Source: Actinomycetota bacterium
GTDB taxonomy: Bacteria > Actinomycetota > Actinomycetes > Nanopelagicales > Nanopelagicaceae
Reading direction: 5' to 3'
Length of the DNA: 12,072 nt
Assembly: GCA_009699165.1 (NCBI GenBank)
Contig: WLOR01000044.1
Span: forward strand, 1-12,072
Shown: positions 7,469 to 12,072 of the stretch, one piece after another
How the letters are laid out: each line of letters begins with the position of its first letter
How positions within the stretch are numbered: position 1 is the first letter of the stretch
Notes under the pieces: generated by a model
Told to the model about the DNA's origin: nothing
Seen by the model: the letters and a program-made list of their open reading frames with translations, nothing else
Databases searched by the model: none
Program-made: the position numbers and the translations under genes

Positions 7469-8299
7469 CTATTGACCCACGCGGAAGCGATGGAACGCCT
7501 TAACAGCCGTTCCTGCCTCATCGAGAATCTGCTTAACAGTCTTCTTGGCATCCTTGGCAAATGACTGCTCGATAAGTGAAACTTCCTTAACGAAGCCAGT
7601 GACTCGACCTTCAACGATCTTAATAAGCGAAGCCTCAGGCTTGCCCTCTTCGATTGCAGTCTCGTGTGCAATGCGGCGCTCATTTTCAATGAGCTCTGCA
7701 GGGACATCTTCACGATTAACAAACTGAGGCGCAAAAGCTGCGATGTGCTGCGCAATATCTTTTCCAACTTCGCCAGCATCTTTTGCTAACTGAACAAGCA
7801 CGCCTACCTGTGGAGGTAGATCTGGGCTTGTGCGGTGTAGATAGATTCCCACTGGTGAGTCCTTAAGGACTGCGATTCGGCGAACTTCAATCTTTTCACC
7901 GAGCATCGCATTGGCCTCATCAATAACAGATTGAACAGTGCTTCCGCTTGCCATAGTTGATGCAAGAAAGGCATCGACAGAGTCTGACTGTGCATTTTGA
8001 AGATGTGCGAGTAGCTCATCGGCAAGTGCAACAAAGCGATCACCCTTGGCGACGAAGTCAGTCTCGCAGTTGAGTTCTAGCATCACGCCGAGATTTCCCT
8101 CGACCTTTGCAACAACTGCACCATTAGACGTTAGACGACCTTCGCGCTTAGTAACTCCCTTGAGCCCTTTAACGCGGATGATGTCGATGGCCTTGTCATA
8201 ATCGCCTTCAGCCTCATCGAGTGCCTTTTTGCAATCAAGCATTCCGGCAGCAGTTGCTTCGCGAAGTCTCTTTACATCTTCAGCTGTATATGCAGCCAT
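7469..8299 (-). CDS. tsf: Elongation factor Ts
   Basis: Guanine nucleotide exchange factor that regenerates EF-Tu-GTP. The 276-residue protein carries both family signatures, LREATAAGMLDCKKAL (residues 12-27, the N-terminal UBA-like domain) and ELNCETDFVAK (75-85), and matches the actinobacterial length of about 270-280. The start ATG at 8299 lies five bases after the rpsB stop, and its ribosome site (GAGGGAGAG) is inside the last rpsB codons, so the pair is translationally coupled. Co-transcription with rpsB is the rule in bacteria. Nothing unusual was seen in the sequence. Confidence 0.98.
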   Translation of the reverse strand: MAAYTAEDVKRLREATAAGMLDCKKALDEAEGDYDKAIDIIRVKGLKGVTKREGRLTSNGAVVAKVEGNLGVMLELNCETDFVAKGDRFVALADELLAHLQNAQSDSVDAFLASTMASGSTVQSVIDEANAMLGEKIEVRRIAVLKDSPVGIYLHRTSPDLPPQVGVLVQLAKDAGEVGKDIAQHIAAFAPQFVNREDVPAELIENERRIAHETAIEEGKPEASLIKIVEGRVTGFVKEVSLIEQSFAKDAKKTVKQILDEAGTAVKAFHRFRVGQ

Positions 8300-8304
8300 G
8301 GAAA

Positions 8305-9204
8305 CTACTCTCCCTCTACTGGTGTTACAGCTTCAGCGACAGGTTCAGCGACAACGGCTGTGGTCACACCTTGAGCTGGAACCTCGGATACAGCAACATC
8401 ACTTGTTGGCTCAACTACTGGCTCTGATACGCCAGCAATCTCTTTCTCCCAATCAGCAAGAGGCTCACCTGCAGCAACTTCTGCAACTACATCTGACTTT
8501 GTCTCCTCTTTAACTGTTGCAGAGCGTGCGGCTAGACCAGCAACGATTGCATCGGTGATAACGCGAGTAAGTAAGCCGATTGAACGGATTGCATCGTCGT
8601 TACCAGGAATCTTGTAATCAACTTCATCTGGATCGCAGTTTGTATCCAAGATTGCAATAACTGGAATTCCAAGCTTCTTAGCTTCCTGAACTGCTAAGTG
8701 CTCTTTCTTTGTATCGACAACCCAAATTGCTGAAGGCAACTTAGTCATGTGGCGGATACCGTCAAGGTTCTTAAAGAGTTTTTCGCGTTCACGGCGAAGC
8801 ATCAAGAGTTCTTTCTTAGTGAGCAGTAAATCATTTGTGTTCTCGAGAGCTTCGAGCTCCTTAAGGCGCTGAATACGCTTGTATACAGTTGGGAAGTTAG
8901 TAAGCATTCCGCCTAACCAACGCTCTGTCACAGTTGGCATGCCAACGCGTGCAGCTTGCTGAATGATTGGCTCGTGTGCTTGCTTCTTTGTTCCAACAAA
9001 TAAAATATGTCCGCCCTTTGCGACGGTGTCTTTTACAAACTCATATGCATTATCAATGAGTGCAAGTGACTGTTGGATATCGATAATGTAGATGCCGTTG
9101 CGCTCTGTGAAAATAAAGCGCTTCATCTTTGGATTCCATCGACGAGTCTGGTGTCCGAAGTGGACTCCGCTGTCGAGGAGTTCTCGCATTGTTACAACTG
9201 CCAT
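8305..9204 (-). CDS. rpsB: Small ribosomal subunit protein uS2
   Basis: Ribosomal protein S2 of the 30S body. The conserved core runs from [20 protein letters not shown] (residues 6-25) through FVGTKKQA (69-76), [10 protein letters not shown] (95-104) and the DTNCDPD block near 187-193, up to about residue 228. A tail of about 70 residues follows, rich in Ala, Val, Glu and Pro with repeated VAEP/VxEP-like units and strongly acidic; actinobacterial S2 proteins often carry such variable tails. The ATG at 9204 is preceded by AAGGAG with about eight bases spacing. It is the first gene of the rpsB-tsf-pyrH unit, and its long leader (9205 to about 9390) shows several potential hairpins that may serve S2 feedback control. 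Confidence 0.98.
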   Translation of the reverse strand: MAVVTMRELLDSGVHFGHQTRRWNPKMKRFIFTERNGIYIIDIQQSLALIDNAYEFVKDTVAKGGHILFVGTKKQAHEPIIQQAARVGMPTVTERWLGGMLTNFPTVYKRIQRLKELEALENTNDLLLTKKELLMLRREREKLFKNLDGIRHMTKLPSAIWVVDTKKEHLAVQEAKKLGIPVIAILDTNCDPDEVDYKIPGNDDAIRSIGLLTRVITDAIVAGLAARSATVKEETKSDVVAEVAAGEPLADWEKEIAGVSEPVVEPTSDVAVSEVPAQGVTTAVVAEPVAEAVTPVEGE

Positions 9205-9391
9205 GGCAGGTTACTCCTTCTTGGTTTTTTATCGCATGCGCGAAAAAACCGCTCGGTTGTGGCTTAACTACTTGTTAGGCCCGTCGCACTGAGATTCATC
9301 GACCGAATAAACGGACCGAGATGATTCACCAACCAAAAGGTTAGGCAGTGCTGAGATGTCACCATCGGATTGCTCCGCTGGTGCAGGCGCT
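9205..9391 (-). promoter_or_regulatory. Structured mRNA leader of rpsB (candidate autoregulatory RNA)
   Basis: Read leftward, the leader holds a series of non-overlapping pairings. GCACTG/CAGTGC (9346-9351 with 9286-9291) closes a region containing two hairpins, CTAACC-TTTT-GGTTGG (9329-9344) and TCATC/GATGA (9320-9324 with 9296-9300), which together resemble a three-way junction. GGCCTAAC/GTTAAGCC (9261-9281) has one mismatch. GGTTTTTT/AAAAAACC (9223-9250) lies just before the ribosome site. Such arrangements are typical of ribosomal-protein leaders that bind the encoded protein. I do not recognise it as a named family; folding is by eye only. Confidence 0.5.
9223..9250 (-). promoter_or_regulatory. 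Hairpin immediately upstream of the rpsB ribosome site
   Basis: A perfect 8-base inverted repeat (9223-9230 with 9243-9250) continues into CGC/GCG (9233-9235 with 9240-9242) after a two-base bulge, with a four-base loop. The AAGGAG of rpsB begins only a few bases after it. In the RNA, the GGUU at its 5' side could instead pair with the AACC just upstream (complement of 9254-9257), forming a weak four-pair hairpin followed by six U residues. The two states would exclude each other. Confidence 0.5.
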
Positions 9392-9397
9392 ATCTTA
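9392..9397 (-). promoter_or_regulatory. Candidate -10 box of the rpsB-tsf-pyrH operon
   Basis: Read leftward the hexamer is TAAGAT, four of six to TATAAT and a common actinobacterial form. It lies in the gap after the glycosyltransferase stop and would give a leader of about 180 bases containing all the inverted repeats described. No good TTGACA-like box is seen 16-18 bases further upstream, so the position is tentative. Confidence 0.35.
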
Positions 9398-9417
9398 CCT
9401 GAGGTGTTAGCGCTGAT

Positions 9418-10113
9418 TTACCGCCCGATGAGGCGTAAAAGACCCCACATGGTGATTCGGAAAATAGCCTCGCCTGCAATGGAGATAGACATCTTGCTAG
9501 TTCCTTGCACCCGTTCAATAAAGGTAATTGGCACTTCTCTAATCGTGCCTGCCCGAGATAGTGCGCGCCGGGTCATTTCAATTTGAAAGCAATACCCCTC
9601 GCTTTTTATCGAAGGCAGATCCATTCTGCCCAGTAGCCCTGCGTCGTAAATTCGAAAACCCGCTGTGGCATCTTTTACACCCAGCGATAGAAGTGCATTT
9701 GCATAGAAGTTCGCCCCACGTGAGAGGTATTCACGAAATCGACTCCAGTTCTTGGTGGCGCCGCCCTTTGTCCAGCGCGATCCAATTACAAGCTCACTAC
9801 TGCCAATCGACTCCATCATGACAACTAAATCACCAACCTGGTGCGAACCATCTGCATCCATCTGGATAATCTTGGAGTACCCGCGCTCAAGTGCCATAGC
9901 AAAACCAGTTCGATACGCACTTCCTAAGCCCTGTTTACCGGACCGAGAAAAAACCTCAACACCTAAGGATCTGCACAGCTGCGCTGTTCCATCAGGTGAT
10001 CCGTCATCGATGATCAAAATGTCGACAGCAAGTTTTTTTAACTCATGCAGCAATGAGCCGATGCTCTCAAACTCGTTATATGTCGGGATGACCACGATTG
10101 AAGGGTTAGGCAC
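9418..10113 (-). CDS. Family 2 glycosyltransferase, polyprenol-phosphate sugar synthase (DPM1-like)
   Basis: Predicted GT-A transferase that moves a nucleotide-activated sugar, probably mannose from GDP-mannose, to polyprenyl phosphate at the inner membrane face. With the GTG start at 10113 it has 231 residues, the usual size for single-domain DPM1 proteins. Motifs are VVIPTYNE (7-14), LIIDDGSPDGT (33-43), the metal-binding MDADGSHQ (85-92), GSRW (111-114) and the C-terminal IERVQGTSKMS (199-209), which is close to the DPM1 signature. No membrane anchor of several segments follows; only a short hydrophobic end. The open frame continues upstream inside xerC, but that part is low-complexity junk in the wrong frame. 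The GTG gives an 8-base overlap with xerC and the family-typical N-terminus. Sugar specificity is inferred from family only. Confidence 0.85.
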   Translation of the reverse strand: MPNPSIVVIPTYNEFESIGSLLHELKKLAVDILIIDDGSPDGTAQLCRSLGVEVFSRSGKQGLGSAYRTGFAMALERGYSKIIQMDADGSHQVGDLVVMMESIGSSELVIGSRWTKGGATKNWSRFREYLSRGANFYANALLSLGVKDATAGFRIYDAGLLGRMDLPSIKSEGYCFQIEMTRRALSRAGTIREVPITFIERVQGTSKMSISIAGEAIFRITMWGLLRLIGR

Positions 10114-11032
10114 GTGGATGTGCCTGCTTAAAAACCTTTTGCAAACGCTCGCTGGACACATGGGTATAAATCTGAGTTGTGGCAAGCGAGGCATGACCCA
10201 AAATCTCCTGCACGGTTCGCAGGTCTGCGCCACCTTCGAGCAGATGGGTTGCCGCCGAGTGACGGAGTGCGTGTGGACCCATTCGCTCGATGCCTTCAAC
10301 TGCCGATAGCGCTTCATAGACAACCGTGCGCACAGTTCGCTGATCTATTCGCTTTCCGCGAGCGCCTAAGAAAACTGCTTGACCGGAATCTGGTTTGAGC
10401 AAAGATTCACGAGCCCCTTCTATCCAATGCTCAAGCGCCTTGACTGCGTGCTTGCCCATTGGAATCATCCGCTCCTTATTGCCCTTACCCAAGACCCGAA
10501 TCGTGTGGCGAGTGTAATCAATGTCGCCGAGATCTAATCCGCACAACTCGGCGACTCTAGCGCCGGTTGCATAAAGGAGTTCGAGCATCGCTGCATCTCT
10601 TAGTGCGATTGGAGTATTTTCCTCGCCCGCTCGAGAAGCCATGGACTCCATCGCAGTTTGAGCCTCGTGAACCTCTAAGACTCCAGGAAGTCTCCGATGC
10701 GCCTTGGGTGAGACCAAACTTGCGCCGACATCTTTGGAAAGGTAGCCGTTTTTAGATGCCCACTGGGTAAATAGTCGGATAGAGGTCGCTCGACGAGAAA
10801 GAGTTGTGCGAGCTCCCCCTTTCACGGCCTGATTAGCCAGCCACGAGCGAAGGTGAGAAAGCTCTAAAGCCGAAATCTCACTGACACCAAGTGCTTCCAG
10901 ATGCAGCAATAAAGAGGATAAATCCCCCATGTACGCCCTAATGGTGTGGATGGAAAGGTTGCGCTCGATCTCAAGGTGGCGCTGAAAGCGCGTGATAAGT
11001 GCTTCGAACTGTGGGCTCAACTCGGTGCTCAT
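10106..11032 (-). CDS. xerC: Tyrosine recombinase XerC
   Basis: Site-specific recombinase that resolves chromosome dimers at dif with XerD. The 308-residue protein has the core-binding SAM-like domain at about 1-105 and the catalytic domain after it. Catalytic residues are all present: R159 in ATGARVAE, K183 in GKGNKER, H254 and R257 in HALRHSAATHLLEGG, H280 in GHAS and the nucleophile Y289 in IYTHV. Its position just before rpsB is a standard actinobacterial arrangement, which argues for the housekeeping XerC and not an integrase of a mobile element. The start ATG at 11032 has only a distant AGGGGG site. It is read divergently from the LuxR-type gene across 184 bases, and its 3' end overlaps the glycosyltransferase. 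Confidence 0.95.
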   Translation of the reverse strand: MSTELSPQFEALITRFQRHLEIERNLSIHTIRAYMGDLSSLLLHLEALGVSEISALELSHLRSWLANQAVKGGARTTLSRRATSIRLFTQWASKNGYLSKDVGASLVSPKAHRRLPGVLEVHEAQTAMESMASRAGEENTPIALRDAAMLELLYATGARVAELCGLDLGDIDYTRHTIRVLGKGNKERMIPMGKHAVKALEHWIEGARESLLKPDSGQAVFLGARGKRIDQRTVRTVVYEALSAVEGIERMGPHALRHSAATHLLEGGADLRTVQEILGHASLATTQIYTHVSSERLQKVFKQAHPRA

Positions 11033-11075
11033 AGATCAAGGCTACCCCCTGACTATTCCTGTGATACCTACTTAA

Positions 11076-11092
11076 TGCAATGTGCTTGCAAT
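11076..11092. repeat. TGCAAT direct repeat with an embedded dyad
   Basis: TGCAAT occurs twice exactly 11 bases apart (11076-11081 and 11087-11092), one helical turn. The same bases form the dyad TGCAA-tgtgc-TTGCA (11076-11090). It overlaps the weak xerC -35 candidate. Spacing and symmetry suit a small protein-binding site, but chance is not excluded. Confidence 0.3.
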
Positions 11093-11172
11093 ATCTCACG
11101 ATGTGGAAATTTGACCAGTCACTAACCAAAAACCGTAGCCAATCACGCTCAAATGTCGGCGCTAATGGCTAC

Positions 11173-11188
11173 TTTAACCCAAGTTAAA
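11173..11188. promoter_or_regulatory. 16-base dyad, candidate operator of the LuxR-type regulator
   Basis: TTTAAC-ccaa-GTTAAA is a perfect inverted repeat with 6-base arms. It ends 28 bases before the ATG of the LuxR-type gene. LuxR-family helix-turn-helix dimers bind dyads of about this size, so self-regulation is a reasonable inference. Confidence 0.4.
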
Positions 11189-11216
11189 TTCTAATTGAGC
11201 ATGAGAAGGGTTGGCC

Positions 11217-11981
11217 ATGTTTTTCCCCTATGTGAGCGAGTTCTTGGAGTATTTAAGCCAGAAAGAGCTCACGCTCGATGAAATCATGGCCCATGTCGTG
11301 ATCGAAACGCTTTCCCCACTCAAAGCTACGTCGGCCTTCATCTCTGAGTTAAATAGCAACAACCAAGTCTCATACGTAACACGTTACGGAATCGAACAGA
11401 CCTCTGCTGAGCCTTATCCAATTCTCTATAGTCTCAATGATCGATATCCCATTACAGATGCCATTAGAGATAGAAGCACTGTCTGGATCAACACTTTGCC
11501 ACAGTGGCCAGATGATTATCCACTTCTCAAGGACTTACCGTACACAAATGGTGAGAAAAGTTTTATCTGCTTCCCCATCGAAAAGCGCGGTACACCAGTT
11601 TCGGTATTTGGAATTTTCTGCGATCCGGTTATCCAGCCCGATACCGAGATTGAATCATTCTTAAAATCTATCGGAAATCTCTTATCACTCTACATCTATC
11701 GCTATTTGGATCTACACCCAGACAAGCGAGCATTCACGTATAAACATACGATTGAATCCAATGGAATCTCTCACGCAAAACTAACAGAGCGACAAAGAGT
11801 TATTCTGCGAATGATGAGTGAAGGTCGTACTAATACATCAATCGGTGAGATTCTTGGCTACTCCGAATCCACCATAAGACAAGAAACGATAAAGATTTTC
11901 GCAAAATTAGGATGCCACGGTCGTCGCGAGGCTTCTCAGCTCTATTTAGAAAACCTACAAAATACACCTGAGTACAAGTAA
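11217..11981 (+). CDS. LuxR-family transcriptional regulator with N-terminal GAF-like domain
   Basis: Predicted one-component regulator, 254 residues. Residues about 20-160 form a GAF-like sensory region: an N-terminal helix, beta segments around SAFISELN and VSYVTRYG, and later SFICFPIEKRGTPVSVFGIF (115-134). Residues 189-243 are a LuxR/FixJ-type helix-turn-helix: LTERQRVILRMMSEGRT, then ILGYSESTIRQETIKIFAKLG, with REAS at the end of the last helix. The phospho-acceptor receiver domain of response regulators is absent. ATG 11217 has AGAAGGG six bases upstream; an in-frame TTG at 11211 would add two residues but leaves no room for the ribosome site. The ligand is unknown. It is not part of the conserved cluster around it, so its presence between xerC and the next gene may be lineage-specific. 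Its likely target includes its own promoter. Confidence 0.85.
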   Translation: MFFPYVSEFLEYLSQKELTLDEIMAHVVIETLSPLKATSAFISELNSNNQVSYVTRYGIEQTSAEPYPILYSLNDRYPITDAIRDRSTVWINTLPQWPDDYPLLKDLPYTNGEKSFICFPIEKRGTPVSVFGIFCDPVIQPDTEIESFLKSIGNLLSLYIYRYLDLHPDKRAFTYKHTIESNGISHAKLTERQRVILRMMSEGRTNTSIGEILGYSESTIRQETIKIFAKLGCHGRREASQLYLENLQNTPEYK

Positions 11982-11985
11982 ATAA

Positions 11986-12072
11986 CTAAGGATTTAACCC
12001 TTGGCGAAGCAAACCGAAAGTCAATGCATCTTCCAAAGCCATAGCCGAGGCGGCGATTACGTTTTCATGAAC
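11986..12072 (-). CDS. C-terminal end of an unidentified protein (5' part outside window)
   Basis: A minus-strand reading frame enters at the window edge and ends at TAG (complement of 11986-11988), giving 28 residues that include NVIAASAMALEDALTFGLL and end in RQGLNP. The composition is protein-like, and the stop lies four bases from the convergent LuxR-type stop, as expected in a compact genome. The fragment is too short to name. An ALEDA stretch is found in some FAD-dependent oxidoreductases, but that is not enough for a call. DprA, often upstream of xerC, is not supported. Confidence 0.5.
   Translation of the reverse strand, partial: VHENVIAASAMALEDALTFGLLRQGLNP

Larger units (their letters stand above)
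11033..11216. promoter_or_regulatory. Divergent intergenic region between xerC and the LuxR-type gene
   Basis: It must promote both genes. Leftward, TTGCAT (complement of 11076-11081) with a 17-base spacer to AATAGT is a plausible but weak xerC promoter. Rightward, TTGACC (11111-11116) resembles a -35 box but has no good -10 at the right distance; TAAATT (11185-11190) is another -10-like hexamer. Two repeat structures are listed separately. Confidence 0.5.

Noticed and set aside
10114..10323. 70-residue N-terminal extension of the glycosyltransferase
   Set aside because: The extension lies in a different frame inside the xerC catalytic domain, is compositionally odd, and the family N-terminus (VVIPTYNE) begins right after the GTG at 10113.
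10106..11032. Integrase of a mobile element next to the inserted por operon
   Set aside because: The residues and the gene context next to rpsB fit housekeeping XerC, it is more than 3 kb from the por insertion, and no att-like repeats were seen.
1..12072. CRISPR arrays, tRNA or rRNA genes, insertion sequences
   Set aside because: Reading both strands by eye found no regularly spaced repeats, no cloverleaf-like sequence and no transposase. Short repeats are limited to those listed.

Overview
The window looks like a chromosomal stretch of a low-GC actinobacterium with tightly packed genes. The minus-strand order xerC, (glycosyltransferase), rpsB, tsf, pyrH, frr, cdsA, rlmN is the usual actinobacterial translation and lipid cluster. 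Moderate base composition, overlapping genes and very short gaps suggest a streamlined freshwater lineage such as the Nanopelagicales (acI). The lineage is inferred from gene order and style, not tested.

Layout: positions 1-2095 hold the downstream half of the cluster on the minus strand (rlmN cut by the window edge, cdsA, frr). A 197-base divergent gap follows, then a four-gene plus-strand operon (2293-6669). It encodes the gamma, alpha and beta subunits of a pyruvate-type 2-oxoacid:ferredoxin oxidoreductase, and a 539-residue protein that fuses a GltD-like FAD/NAD(P) reductase to a two-cluster ferredoxin domain (the missing delta subunit). The operon sits between pyrH and frr, genes that are normally adjacent, and converges on pyrH with a 16-base gap. 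From 6686 to 11032 the minus strand carries pyrH, tsf, rpsB, a DPM1-type glycosyltransferase and xerC. A GAF-LuxR regulator (11217-11981, plus) and the last 28 codons of an unidentified minus-strand gene close the window.

How it works together: rpsB/tsf/frr serve translation, pyrH makes UDP, cdsA makes CDP-diacylglycerol, rlmN methylates rRNA and tRNA, and xerC resolves chromosome dimers. The por operon would join oxidative decarboxylation of a 2-oxoacid to its CoA ester with reduction of NAD(P) (or the reverse), through an on-board Fe-S/flavin relay. It is the most unusual unit here. The rpsB leader also shows several stacked inverted repeats, consistent with a structured regulatory RNA.
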